The notes under the pieces: model-generated
The model's database searches: none
What the model was told of the DNA's origin: nothing
Seen by the model: only the letters and a program-made list of their open reading frames with translations
Source: Pegoplata infirma
Taxonomy: Eukaryota > Arthropoda > Insecta > Diptera > Anthomyiidae
NCBI GenBank assembly: GCA_963921195.1
Contig: OY992538.1
Span: forward strand, 8,890,330-8,954,329
Reading direction: 5' to 3'
DNA length: 64,000 nt
Made by a program: the position numbers and the translations under genes
Part shown: positions 23,567 through 33,232 of the stretch, piece after piece
Layout: each line of letters starts with the position of its first letter
Numbering within the stretch: the first letter of the stretch is position 1

Positions 23567-24430
23567 TACACTCAAAAAAATAAAACTGTAAAGTTAACAA
23601 TTTTTTTTTTAGTTAATTTGAGTTAACTGGCTTTTTAGCAAATTTTTAGTTAAAATCAGCGTTTTAACTAATTTTTTTAGTTAAGTTCAATTTACGAGAA
23701 TACTAGTTTTGAATTAATTTTTTTTTGTTGACTTGAGTTAACAAATTTTTACTAATTAATTTGCTGATTTTTCGTAACATCCCAGCAAAAAATAAACGAA
23801 GTGGTTCAAAAAGAATTCTGTGGCCGTACGAAAAAACTAGTTAACTCCACTTTTTGCGAAAATTGAGATAACACCAAAAATAGAAAGTGCATTCCATTTA
23901 CCATCACTCTGTCAGATCAAAATTTTGATATATGTTCTCATTAACAAGTTATTTGGAAAACAAAATAATGAAAAATACCAATTTTTATGTAAAAACTAGA
24001 TAACTCCATGCATTTTTCGAAAAAACAAGATAACTCCATAGTTTCTTAAAAAACATAAAAATTAAAAGTTTAAAACGATGTTCTTTCGAAAACTATGGGA
24101 GAAAAAGCTGAAGGAACAAGTTTGAGTCACGACTCCTTTGAGTCCAAATATTAAACCTAAAAATTTGAACTCCCGAGAATTCATTGATTGCGTATAAAAA
24201 ATGCATACAATTTCTTTTTGCAAATCTTAATTCATAGAATACGACTGCCAAACACCCAAAATATCTTAAAGTAATAGCTTTTATGTTATTAATAACTTAT
24301 ATAGGATAACTTACTTTACACCATCCCAGTAATGCATGCAAATTATGAGTAAGGTATAAAGTAAATTATCAAGTTTATAACAAAGGATACTAGAAGCAAA
24401 AGGTATCAAATACATCATATTTTTAAGGCT

Positions 24431-25120
24431 CCCGAGTAAAAATTTTTATATGATGCAATATATAATGATATGTAATACAATATATAATTATACGCAATTT
24501 GATCCGAAAAATGGTGGATGTTTTTGCATTAAAAAAAGATCAATTTGTATAAAATATGATTTGATTTCATCCGAATTTTGACCAGACATTGCCATATATT
24601 GGTGGATCTAATTAGATCTAATTGCATAAAAACATATAAAATCCTGGTGTTTTTTGGTTTGGATTGAGATACACCACAGGTCAACGATACATTCACCAAA
24701 CATATAATTTTCTAAAACAAAAAAATGTTTGGGTACGCTTCGAACCAGATAGGTGATATACATAACCCTAACAAGGAAATGTTTAGGAACATTTTAAAAA
24801 GTTTTTTATACTTTGCCTAAAAAACTTAGAAAATTGTTGGTTAATTAGAAACATTTATAGTTATATATGGAACAGAATGAGAAATATATAATTTTATATT
24901 AAATTATACAGAAAAACAAATTTTGTATTGACCCTCATATAATTAAATATAATTATATCAACCGTACGCATTTTAATCCGAATCATGATTAAATTATATA
25001 TAACTACATATGACTGCATTTAAAAAATTTAGAAAATAGCTCACGGAATATATGATCATATATGATTCGTTAGGTTTGTATCAAGTTATATATTGTTATA
25101 TATGTTTATTTTTACTCGGG
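24431..25120. mobile_element. CCCGAGTAAAAAT foldback element, ATATAATTATA core
   Basis: The ends CCCGAGTAAAAATTTTTATA and TTTATTTTTACTCGGG are inverted, with CT on both sides (24429-24430, 25121-25122) rather than TA. The 690-bp body is mostly ATATATAATTATA words. It belongs to the same family as 22930-23293 by its ends, but its core differs. Confidence 0.7.
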
Positions 25121-25198
25121 CTACCAGAAAAAAAATAATATAGCATACGAGAACATGATATGTAAGGTGTTACAAGCAGTGAACAAGTAACGTTAAAA

Positions 25199-25292
25199 AA
25201 ATTTACTCACGTGATTGCAAGTGTGTGTGAGTAGAACAAATATGCTCGTGAGTGTGTGTGATTCGAAAATTCCTGTCGTTAGCCCATCTCTA
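25199..25292. repeat. Right-end fragment of the CGTGA-rich hAT MITE
   Basis: A decayed piece with ACTCACGTGATTG and GTGAGTGTGTGTG words, ending in GCCCATCTCTA, the right TIR of the element at 1219-1740. No left end is present. From 25293 to 25825 I see only AT-rich sequence. Confidence 0.6.
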
Positions 25293-25821
25293 GTTTAAAC
25301 TAATGCATTTTTGTATAAAATATTTATTTTTTATGTTATTATGTTATTATAATGCATTATTTAAAATTTTGAAATAATACATAATGTAACCAAATATAAG
25401 TCACCCATGATTTAATGTTTAGAAATAATAAATATGAAATACAATTTTTGCAATAATCATGCGTTACGTAACAAGTTATTAGTAAAATATTATTTTTCAC
25501 CTTGAAATAATATGTTGTTGAACAAATGTTTGGTAAGACATACTAAAATAATGCTACAAATAAGGGATATACATTACCTGGTAATGTGTTACATAATTAA
25601 CACTCATTACAAAAGATTTGCTGGGAAGTTTATGTATAAAAACATACAAAAACTCGGCTTATTTTCGAGATACGTAAGAATAAAAGAAAAAAAAAAATTT
25701 TTGAAAAAACTAGTTAACTCCATTTTTTTTCGTAAAAAATGGGTTATATTAACGTGCTGAGTCAAAAAGTTAATATTTTTCCACATATGATTACTAAAGT
25801 TGCCTTAATTTCATAATATAT

Positions 25822-25825
25822 AAGA
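25822..25825. other. Target duplication AAGA, left copy
   Basis: AAGA at 25822-25825 directly precedes the LTR, and AAGA at 32948-32951 directly follows the other LTR. A 4-bp duplication is usual for Ty3/gypsy integration. Confidence 0.8.
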
Positions 25826-26651
25826 TGTAAGGACCTCCGGTTAGTCCGGGTTTGAAGCTGGGGTAGACTCAGCAGAGCCAGGGTCCTTGCACTAAATTTA
25901 TAAATGAAGACCACTCCACAAGTTTATTTTTCACTGTATGTTTTATTTATTGTTTCTTTTTTAAATAATATTGACTATTGTACTTATTTTACGTTGACTT
26001 CGATGGCGCTAATACGTGGCGGGAACCCCTAAACCTCCTAGCGTGACTCGGCTGGATGTAATCCACCACGACAGAATGTGATCCCGTCCTAATTCTCTCT
26101 CCGGATGTGATCCGGAACCCTACGTCAGTGCTTCCTAACCTCCTTACTGGCAAGGATGTGATCCTCCCAGGTAACCTGGATGTAATCCGGGTTGACTTTC
26201 CCGGTTGTAAACCAGGTCCCTACTTCTCTACCTGATTGTAAATCAGGATCCTGGCTTGTTTGGTGTTACCAAACGTTCTGTGTCCCTAAACTGGCACTGT
26301 ACTTTCTCAGACTTACGCTTGTCCTCACGGATGATGTCCCGCACGCCTGCCTGCTTAGCTTCAATTGATCCTTCACGCTGGCGACCGGCTGCTTTTATAC
26401 TTCGACATCCTACACTTTTGCTGTTTTGTCGCTACCACATTCTCTCAAATGTTGGATGTGGTTTGATGCAACCTGTTACGATTGTTTTGTTGAGTGCCTG
26501 TTTGATACTCTCCTTTGTATCGTTGTAGGTTTCTTCGTTGTAGTTTTCTTGCCTCGTTGTAGTTATCTTCGTTGTAGTTTTCTTCGTTCCTCTTCAATGT
26601 TGCTGCTGGTATGTGTGGCCGAAATTTGCCTGCAAAATTCGGTTCCTTACA
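25826..26651 (-). repeat. 3' LTR
   Basis: This 826-bp copy begins TGTAAGGACC and ends TTCCTTACA. In transcript sense it is the downstream LTR. It carries the mini-hairpin array at about 26051-26274. On the minus strand the GAAGATAACTACAACGAGGC-type run near 26530-26590 consists of repeated AACTACAACGAAG words. Confidence 0.92.
26051..26274 (-). promoter_or_regulatory. Array of eight three-base-loop mini-hairpins in the LTR
   Basis: Eight short inverted repeats follow one another, each closing on a GTA, GTG or GTT loop. The stems centre at 26053-26065, 26070-26088, 26100-26116, 26153-26165, 26173-26193, 26200-26216, 26231-26247 and 26258-26274. The stems are 5-9 bp and differ in sequence while staying paired: GGAT/ATCC, GGTT/AACC, GATT/AATC, TTGGT/ACCAA. 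The other LTR carries the same array at about 32347-32570. Matched change on both sides points to selection for pairing, in RNA or as a protein-binding DNA array. The function is unknown. Confidence 0.6.
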
Positions 26652-26665
26652 CCCCCCCCTTACTT
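26652..26665 (-). promoter_or_regulatory. Polypurine tract
   Basis: On the minus strand AAGTAAGGGGGGGG abuts the first base of the 3' LTR. A purine run in this position primes plus-strand DNA synthesis in LTR elements. Confidence 0.8.
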
Positions 26666-27721
26666 TGAGGGTGGATGCGTACACTCACCCGACCTGACGA
26701 TGCAACCTTAACTGGACCGTCCTCTTACCTCTCGTCGTTTGTTCTTCCGCTTCTGATGTCATCGTGTGTTAATTTGTCGACACTTGATTTTTTTTTTTTT
26801 CTGCCGATTTATGCTGTCACACGTTTGGAAGCTCACGCACCTTTAACCATTATATTTTTCTAATACTATGTCTTCCTTTTTTTTTCCTTTACCAGCAAAA
26901 CCCTTGCAAAATTTCTTTCGTTTGCTCAAACATTTACTTACACGTTGTAAACATTTTCTCCCCTCCACGTTCCATCAAACACACCATCCTCTGCATAAAT
27001 CGTTACACCCGTTGTTGTTTGTATGTAAAAGAATTTTACAATTTTTTTCTCCCTCTGCCCACAGTTTCTAATGGTTGTTTGAACTAAAACACTCGTAATG
27101 TTTTTTTTCTTCTCTTTTTTCTGCTAGTAAACCGGTTTCAGTATAGTGGCTGCTGTGTGTATATAAAAAAAAATCATCTCTTTTTATTCTTCGTTGCTTT
27201 GCTTGTTGTTGGTATATTTTTTTTTCTGCAATCTCGTTGTTGATGGTTTGTGTTGTGATGAGTTGTACGTTGAATGTGCGTGTTTGATGTTGGATCTCTT
27301 TTATTCTTCGTTGTTCTGCTTGTTGTTGGTATATTTTTTTCTGCAATCTCGTTGTTGATGGTTTGTTTTTGTGATGAGTTGTACGTTGAATGTGCGTGTT
27401 CGCTGTTGGGTCCTACTAAAAGTGTTGCCCACTGCAGCGATTTTCAGTATTTCATAGCGCTTTCCAAATAAGCGTTTTTTTTTTTTTTTTTTGTTACGCA
27501 CTGTAGCGCTTTAATTCATTTTGGCCGCTTTTTCCCTTTAGCGTTTTTTTTTTTTTTTGTATTTTTTTTTTTTTTTTTGTATTTTTATTTTTTTTTTGTA
27601 TTTTTATTTTTTGTATATTTTTTTTTTTTTTGTATTTTTTTTTTTTTTTTTTTTTTTTGTACTTTTTTTTTTTTTTTTTTTTATTTTTTTTTTCTTTTGT
27701 ATTTTTTTTTCTATTGATAAT
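26666..27721 (-). other. Non-coding 3' part of the LTR element
   Basis: Between the pol stop and the polypurine tract lie 1.06 kb without a convincing frame. Bases 27480-27715 are almost pure T on the plus strand (A-rich in the transcript). Bases about 27181-27293 and 27294-27407 are a tandem duplication of roughly 113-118 bases containing TTCTGCAATCTCGTTGTTG. No env gene is present. Short frames here are composition artefacts. Confidence 0.6.
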
Positions 27722-30700
27722 CTACTGATCTGCGCTACCCCGGAAGCTGTTTAAGTCGCTCACATGTGCGGTCCTGGTTCGCTTGCCTCCGTCTTCACGT
27801 AGTTCCAGGATGACCGGCGACACAAAACGGTGCACCCTGTATGGACCACTAAATTTCGGGGCCAATTTGGCTGCAAAATTGTCAGCCGCACTTGACAAGT
27901 GGTGATCCCTTACTAGCACCAGCTCGCCCAGCCTAGGTTTCCAGCTTCTTCGTCTTAGGTTGTAGTAGCGAGCTTGATCCTTGGCGGCCTTTTGTAAATG
28001 TTTCCGCACCAAACTAAATATTTCTTTCATCTGCTCCGCTTTAGCTTCCGGACATCTATTCGTCGTACCGGTACCGCTTGTGACTTCGTCATACAATGTT
28101 GCCGGAAGTCGAGGTTCACGTCCTTGCACCAGATAGGCCGGGGTGTACTGAGTGGAATCAGCCTTTGCGGTGTTCAAAGCTAGCTGAAGTTCCGGTAGAC
28201 TCTCGTCCCACGTCTTTTGATTAGCGCCGGCATACTGTGCTATCATCGTCTTCACCGTACGATTAACCCTTTCCGTGGGGTTCTCCTGAGGGGTGTAGGG
28301 TGCCGTAAGCTGGTGCTTGACACCTAGCTCTTCGAGGTATCTTCGGAACATCTTACAAGTGAATTGGGACCCATTATCGGTTATCATCATTTTTGGAACG
28401 CCAAAGTTGGCTAGTATGCGTTCTCGGAATGCCTTTCGCAGCGTCTCTCCTGTAGCTCGTCGTAACGGTACTAGTTCGGACCATTTGGAAAACTTATCCG
28501 TAAAGACCAGCAACATCGAATTACCGTGTTTTGACCTAGGCAACGGCCCCACAAAATCGGCGCAAACGACCGCCCAGGGTTCTTCAGCAATCCTCGTCAG
28601 CATCTGGCCGGCAGGCAGCTGTTGGGATGGCTTATATTTTTGGCATATTTGGCAGTTCCTCACGTACTCTCTTATCTCCCGAAACATACCTGGCCAATAG
28701 TATCGGTTTGACACTCTCGCCACCGTTTTGCGAACTCCCAGGTGACCCGCCGTTGGGGAATCATGGTTTTCTTCGAGCACCCTTTTCCTTTGAAATACCG
28801 GAACACAGAGCTTCCAAGGAGCGCACTCTTCGTCGTCATCTGTTGTTGGAATATGGCGGTATAGCTGGCCATTGACCATGGTGTAATCGGGAAACTTTTC
28901 GGGAAGTCTCGCTACCTCTTCGCAACGCTTCTGCCACCAGGAACACTTCGGTGGGTCATCTTGCACGATTTGACAAACCGCTACTGGCTGTCTGGACAAC
29001 GCATCTGCGACAACATTGAGCTTGCCTCGTCGGTATTGGATGTCGAAGCTGTATTGCTGGAGTTCAAGGGCCCAGCGAGCTATTCTACCAGACGGACTCT
29101 CTATGGAGTTGAGCCACTTTAACGACAGGTGGTCGGTAACCACAGTGAAATGGTAGCCTTCCAGGTATGGCCGCAGCTTTCGTATAGCCCACACAATCGC
29201 TAAGCATTCCTTCTCTGTTGGGGAATAGTTCATCTCGGCCTGGTTTAACCTTCGGCTGGCATAGGATATAACTCGTTCCTGGCCGTCGAGCTCTTGGGTC
29301 AATACTGCGCCCAAGCCATAGTCGCACGCATCAGTCTGGAGCGTAAACTTTTGGGTGAAGTCTGGGCATGCCAGTACCGGGGCCTCGGTCAAATGCCTTT
29401 TCAGTTTTTCAAAGGCGTCTTGCTGTTCTTGGTTCCATTTAAAGTGCTTACCCTTCTTGAGCAGCGACGTCAATGGGTGTACTATCTTCGAGAAATCCGG
29501 GACGAAACGACGGTACCAGGAGGCTATTCCTAGACACCTACGTAGTTCTCGGACATTTTTAGGGGGTTGTAGCTCCCGGATGGCAGCTATCTTCTCCGGG
29601 TCCGTGTGGACGCCGTTTTCATTAACCATATGCCCCAAATATCGGATCTCTTTTTGGAAGAACTTACATTTTTCCTCGTTAATTTTGAGCCTTGCTTCTC
29701 TAAGTCTTCGGAATACCTCGCGTAGATTCGTCATGTGCTCTTCGAGCGACCCACCAAGCACCACAATGTCGTCCAGGTATGCGAAGGCGTGTGGTTCCAT
29801 CTCTGGGCCGATCACCCGATCTAAAGTCCTTTGGAAGGTGGCGGGTGCAGAAGTTAGGCCGAAAGGCATGACCTTCCACTGGAACAAACCTTTGCCTGCC
29901 ACGGTGAACGCTGTGTACTCTTTGCTCTCTTCGGACATTGGTATCTGCCAGTAGCCATTCTTCAGATCAATACTGCTGATATATTTCGCGTTCCGCAGTC
30001 TATCTAGAATGTGATTGATGCGGGGTAACGGGTAGGCGTCTGACACTGTGCGCGCGTTCAACAGGCGGTAATCTATGCATAGTCGATACGTGCCATTCTT
30101 CTTCGGAGCCATCACGATCGGAGCGCTGTATGGACTCTTTGATGGCTCGATACAGCCATTCTTAAGCAGTTCGTCTACCTCATCGTTTATTCGTCGTTGC
30201 ATTTCGGGGTTTCTTTGGGCATACCTTTGTCGGACCGGGCTATCATCTTTGAGTATAATTTTATGGGAAGCCAATGGGGTCGGACCACAAATTCTTTCAA
30301 ACTTTGGCAATTCCTCGCTGAGAAACTGCTGAATCTTTTCCTCATCGTGGCTTACGGTTCCCGTTGATATTTCATCGGGTCTTACCATTGCGCATTGCGT
30401 TGTTGGTTCACTTCCTCTAAGCTGGATGCGTTCATTACCACATTGCATCTCAAACCCAACGGCACTTAGAAAATCTAGCCCCAAAAGGGCGTCATCCAAC
30501 ATACCTGGCATAACAAATACCTCTAACCTGCAGCATCGACCGCCCAAACTTACGTCTACTCTGATCGCCTCATTTAGTTCCATGGTAGCCCCATTTGCAA
30601 GACAAATTCGATTGTCAACCCGTATTACCTCGTGGCTTCCTCTGAGCTTTTCGGCGAAACCTTCACTCACAAAACTTCTAGACGCTCCTGTATCGATTGT

Positions 30701-30862
30701 TGCCTCTTTTGGCTGGTTGCCGAAATTAACGCATGCATACAGGTGGGTTTCGGTTTGTCGCAACGCAGTTACTGGGGCAAGGCTTCTGGATTGCGGGCCG
30801 CCGCCTCCCCTTGCTGCGGGCGCGGTCCGCTGGAGTTTCCCGAGGCTTGTCGACAACAATCT
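27722..30862 (-). CDS. pol: Pol polyprotein (protease, RT, RNase H, integrase)
   Basis: The frame is open from just after a TAG at 30865-30863 to the stop at 27722, about 1046 codons, in the -1 frame relative to gag, with which it overlaps. Counting from the TTG at 30859, the aspartic protease has DTGAS at 56-60, the reverse transcriptase has YLDD at 361-364, RNase H follows at about 500-625 (TDACDYGLGAVL), and the integrase has an H699/H706/C736/C739 zinc site and catalytic D768, D828, E863. The last two are 34 residues apart by my count. No ATG opens the frame; expression is expected as Gag-Pol by frameshifting at 30841-30835, so roughly the first six codons would not be translated. All catalytic motifs are intact. 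It copies the element's RNA into DNA and inserts it. Confidence 0.92.
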   Translation of the reverse strand, partial: RLLSTSLGKLQRTAPAARGGGGPQSRSLAPVTALRQTETHLYACVNFGNQPKEATIDTGASRSFVSEGFAEKLRGSHEVIRVDNRICLANGATMELNEAIRVDVSLGGRCCRLEVFVMPGMLDDALLGLDFLSAVGFEMQCGNERIQLRGSEPTTQCAMVRPDEISTGTVSHDEEKIQQFLSEELPKFERICGPTPLASHKIILKDDSPVRQRYAQRNPEMQRRINDEVDELLKNGCIEPSKSPYSAPIVMAPKKNGTYRLCIDYRLLNARTVSDAYPLPRINHILDRLRNAKYISSIDLKNGYWQIPMSEESKEYTAFTVAGKGLFQWKVMPFGLTSAPATFQRTLDRVIGPEMEPHAFAYLDDIVVLGGSLEEHMTNLREVFRRLREARLKINEEKCKFFQKEIRYLGHMVNENGVHTDPEKIAAIRELQPPKNVRELRRCLGIASWYRRFVPDFSKIVHPLTSLLKKGKHFKWNQEQQDAFEKLKRHLTEAPVLACPDFTQKFTLQTDACDYGLGAVLTQELDGQERVISYASRRLNQAEMNYSPTEKECLAIVWAIRKLRPYLEGYHFTVVTDHLSLKWLNSIESPSGRIARWALELQQYSFDIQYRRGKLNVVADALSRQPVAVCQIVQDDPPKCSWWQKRCEEVARLPEKFPDYTMVNGQLYRHIPTTDDDEECAPWKLCVPVFQRKRVLEENHDSPTAGHLGVRKTVARVSNRYYWPGMFREIREYVRNCQICQKYKPSQQLPAGQMLTRIAEEPWAVVCADFVGPLPRSKHGNSMLLVFTDKFSKWSELVPLRRATGETLRKAFRERILANFGVPKMMITDNGSQFTCKMFRRYLEELGVKHQLTAPYTPQENPTERVNRTVKTMIAQYAGANQKTWDESLPELQLALNTAKADSTQYTPAYLVQGREPRLPATLYDEVTSGTGTTNRCPEAKAEQMKEIFSLVRKHLQKAAKDQARYYNLRRRSWKPRLGELVLVRDHHLSSAADNFAAKLAPKFSGPYRVHRFVSPVILELREDGGKRTRTAHVSDLNSFRGSADQ

Positions 30863-31986
30863 CTAGTACGTACGCCTCGACGACCGCACTCCCAACAAAA
30901 CAAGACGCTGGGGTTTTGGCAATGTTGATATACGTGGCCATCTTGGCCACATCTTCTGCAGGCGGTTCGGGGGTTGATTTTGGGCAAGGCCTGTTCTTGG
31001 ATTACCTGCTGTGAACGGTCGTTTCTTCTTGATGTGCTTGGTCGATCATCCAGGCGGTCACGGCTCTTTTCGGGGTGCCGAGCTTGGATAACTTCGAACT
31101 GCTCGGCAGCATTGAGTAGCTCCCCAAGATTGTTGAAATCCCTCCTTCGGATATACATTTGATAATCGTATTGCGCATTTCGGTAGATTCGATCTAGCTG
31201 CTGTTCCGCTGTGTAGTTCGCATGCCGCATCATCGTTTGTAAGGCCAGGATGTAATCCTTGAATGATTCACGAGGCTGTTGCTTTCTTTGGCGAATGTCG
31301 TCGTCGAGACACTCAAAGTATCCTGGGGGTAGGAAAAACGCCAGAAAACTTCGACGAAAAGATCCCCATGTCTTCCAGTGCTGGTTGTTGCTGCGATACC
31401 AGTCCAGGGCTTTACCCGTTAACAGCTCTGGCATCGTTCGTGGCAAGCAATCGAGGTCCAGCCTGTATGCGTCTGCCAGTTCCTCAACCCTTTCTGCGAA
31501 GGCGATCGGGTCTTTACCCCCGTCATATTTGCATGTCCATTTACGCACCTTTTCGATTACGGCAGCGTCTTGTGGTTTAAGGGCCAGCGCAACTGACGTT
31601 GCCCCACTTAAGTCAGCGGAACTGTTGGTGCTCGGCCCATACGCCGGAGCTGTGTGACTTATCGATTCATTGGCGGGAGTGTGTGTGGTTGTCTCATCCG
31701 CTAATTTTACGGGGCCGGGAAGTCCGTTTTGCGGCGGCGGTACTTTAAGCGTAACGCTGGTGGGCGCGGTGGAGACTACCCGACTTGGTGATGGGCCACG
31801 GCTATGCTGTGTCTCCAATTGTTCCAGTCGGGATAGGGTCGTCTCTTTGTGTTCTTCACTGACAACAAACGCAGCTAGCCTCTTACGGAGCTCCTCGACC
31901 GTGCCGGTGTCGTCTAAGCCAAATTCCGTCAGGTATTGGGTTAACTCCTCCTTCCGTAGCGTGTACACCCAGGTGGTGCGTACCAT
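30769..31986 (-). CDS. gag: Gag protein with SAP-like N terminus and two zinc knuckles
   Basis: 405 residues, starting at the first ATG after the primer site. Residues about 8-45 (LRKEELTQYLTEFGL then RKRLAAF) have the two-helix spacing of a SAP motif, a DNA-binding fold. The capsid-like middle contains a retrotransposon-gag region with DGGKDPIAFAERVEEL and KALDWY. Near the C terminus a CX2CX4HX4C knuckle lies at 343-356. A second at 364-377 has the same spacing but Val in place of His. Gag packages the element's RNA. The 3' end overlaps pol, and the slip site lies at codons 383-384. Confidence 0.9.
   Translation of the reverse strand: MVRTTWVYTLRKEELTQYLTEFGLDDTGTVEELRKRLAAFVVSEEHKETTLSRLEQLETQHSRGPSPSRVVSTAPTSVTLKVPPPQNGLPGPVKLADETTTHTPANESISHTAPAYGPSTNSSADLSGATSVALALKPQDAAVIEKVRKWTCKYDGGKDPIAFAERVEELADAYRLDLDCLPRTMPELLTGKALDWYRSNNQHWKTWGSFRRSFLAFFLPPGYFECLDDDIRQRKQQPRESFKDYILALQTMMRHANYTAEQQLDRIYRNAQYDYQMYIRRRDFNNLGELLNAAEQFEVIQARHPEKSRDRLDDRPSTSRRNDRSQQVIQEQALPKINPRTACRRCGQDGHVYQHCQNPSVLFCWECGRRGVRTRDCCRQASGNSSGPRPQQGEAAARNPEALPQ
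30835..30841 (-). promoter_or_regulatory. -1 frameshift slippery heptamer GGGAAAC
   Basis: In the gag frame this reads G GGA AAC, the canonical X XXY YYZ arrangement; one step back gives GGG AAA in the pol frame. It lies 21-27 bases after the stop that bounds the pol frame, and gag remains open to 30769. The downstream sequence is very GC-rich (CCGCGCCCGC, GGCGGCGGCC) and could form the stem or pseudoknot that slows ribosomes. Simian type D retroviruses use the same heptamer for gag-pro. Confidence 0.8.
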
Positions 31987-32102
31987 GATGCTGAAATCCT
32001 CTCTCGTAGAATGGGATTATGAACCTTACCGGGGTTGATACCTTGGTGATTTATACCTGTTGATTTTAGATTCTCGCTGACACCGTTCCTGATGGTGAAG
32101 TG

Positions 32103-32120
32103 GTCCCTGCTCGGGCGCCA
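32103..32120 (-). promoter_or_regulatory. Primer binding site, tRNA-Lys-like
   Basis: On the minus strand TGGCGCCCGAGCAGGGAC starts two bases after the 5' LTR. It is complementary to a tRNA 3' end GTCCCTGCTCGGGCGCCA. It differs at one position from the well-known Lys-type site (GAACAG in place of GAGCAG), so a lysine tRNA is the likely primer. Confidence 0.85.
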
Positions 32121-32122
32121 AA

Positions 32123-32947
32123 TGTAAGGACCTCCGGTTAGTCCGGGTTTGAAGCTGGGGTAGACTCAGCAGAGCCAGGGTCCTTGCACTAAATTTATAA
32201 ATGAAGACCACTCCACAAGTTTATTTTTCACTGTATGTTTTATTTATTGTTTCTTTTTAAATAATATTGACTATTGTACTTATTTTACGTTGACTTCGAT
32301 GGCGCTAATACGTGGCGGGAACCCCTAAACCTCCTAGCGTGACTCGGCTGGATGTAATCCACCACGACAGAATGTGATCCCGTCCTAATTCTCTCTCCGG
32401 ATGTGATCCGGAACCCTACGTCAGTGCTTCCTAACCTCCTTACTGGCAAGGATGTGATCCTCCCAGGTAACCTGGATGTAATCCGGGTTGACTTTCCCGG
32501 TTGTAAACCAGGTCCCTACTTCTCTACCTGATTGTAAATCAGAATCCTGGCTTGTTTGGTGTTACCAAACGTTCTGTGTCCCTAAACTGGCACTGTACTT
32601 TCTCAGACTTACGCTTGTCCTCACGGATGATGTCCCGCACGCCTGCCTGCTTAGCTTCAATTGATCCTTCACGCTGGCGACCGGCTGCTTTTATACTTCG
32701 ACATCCTACACTTTTGCTGTTTTGTCGCTACCACATTCTCTCAAATGTTGGATGTGGTTTGATGCAACCTGTTACGATTGTTTTGTTGAGTGCCTGTTTG
32801 ATACTCTCCTTTGTATCGTTGTAGGTTTCTTCGTTGTAGTTTTCTTGCCTCGTTGTAGTTATCTTCGTTGTAGTTTTCTTCGTTCCTCTTCAATGTTGCT
32901 GCTGGTATGTGTGGCCGAAATTTGCCTGCAAAATTCGTTTCCTTACA
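32123..32947 (-). repeat. 5' LTR
   Basis: This 825-bp copy begins TGTAAGGACC and ends TTCCTTACA. It should hold the promoter for the minus-strand transcript. It carries the same mini-hairpin array (about 32347-32570), with one stem-base change (CAGG to CAGA) from the other LTR. Confidence 0.92.
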
Positions 32948-32951
32948 AAGA
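32948..32951. other. Target duplication AAGA, right copy
   Basis: It matches AAGA at 25822-25825. Confidence 0.8.
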
Positions 32952-33232
32952 ATTAATTGAAAAAAAAAAGTTTTTTTTGGAAAAACTAGTTAACTCCATT
33001 TTTCGAAAAAACAAGTTAACTGACATCGATTTTCGGATTTAGTGTCCAAAAATGAGTTCGATGGAATCATAAATCTTTAATATTATTAAAAATTATGTTT
33101 TGTCTAATGCGCATGCATAATAACATAAATTCATAATAAATAATTAGTGAAATATGTTAAAAACTTCAAGTGTGTTTTTCTCCTGTTTTCAAAAAATGGA
33201 GTTAACTAGTTTTTTCATACGGCCACAGAATT

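Larger units (their letters stand above)
25826..32947 (-). mobile_element. Complete Ty3/gypsy LTR retrotransposon, 7.1 kb
   Basis: Two LTRs (25826-26651 and 32123-32947) in direct orientation begin TGTAAGGA and end TCCTTACA. I count three differences between them: one T in a run, G/A at the base of a stem, and G/T near the end. The insertion is therefore recent. Reading on the minus strand the order is 5' LTR, primer site, gag (31986-30769), pol (30862-27722), a 1.07-kb A-rich tail, polypurine tract, 3' LTR. Pol runs protease, reverse transcriptase, RNase H, integrase, the Ty3/gypsy order. There is no env frame. Both frames are open end to end, so the copy may be active. The AAGA duplication is intact. 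The clade is not certain; a tRNA-Lys-like primer would fit Osvaldo/Ulysses-like elements. Confidence 0.92.
23818..33228. mobile_element. Third shell: element with CTGTGGCCGTA ends and CTAGTTAACTCC repeats
   Basis: The ends CTGTGGCCGTACGAAAAAAC and TTTTTTCATACGGCCACAG are inverted, and AATT flanks both sides (23814-23817, 33229-33232). The motif AACTAGTTAACTCCAT recurs near 23840, 23995, 24020, 25705, 32985 and 33200, both direct and inverted. The LTR retrotransposon and a CCCGAG element are inserted within it. About 1.5 kb of its own sequence remains, non-coding. Confidence 0.55.

Noticed and set aside
26256..26528. 90-codon plus-strand frame, repeated at 32552-32824
   Set aside because: It lies in the two LTRs, so the duplication comes from the LTR pair, and it is antisense to the element.
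27557..27754. Frame encoding almost only Phe
   Set aside because: It is a translation of a poly-T stretch in the LTR element.
29355..29954. 199-codon plus-strand frame
   Set aside because: It is antisense to the pol gene, which has clear motifs; no independent support.
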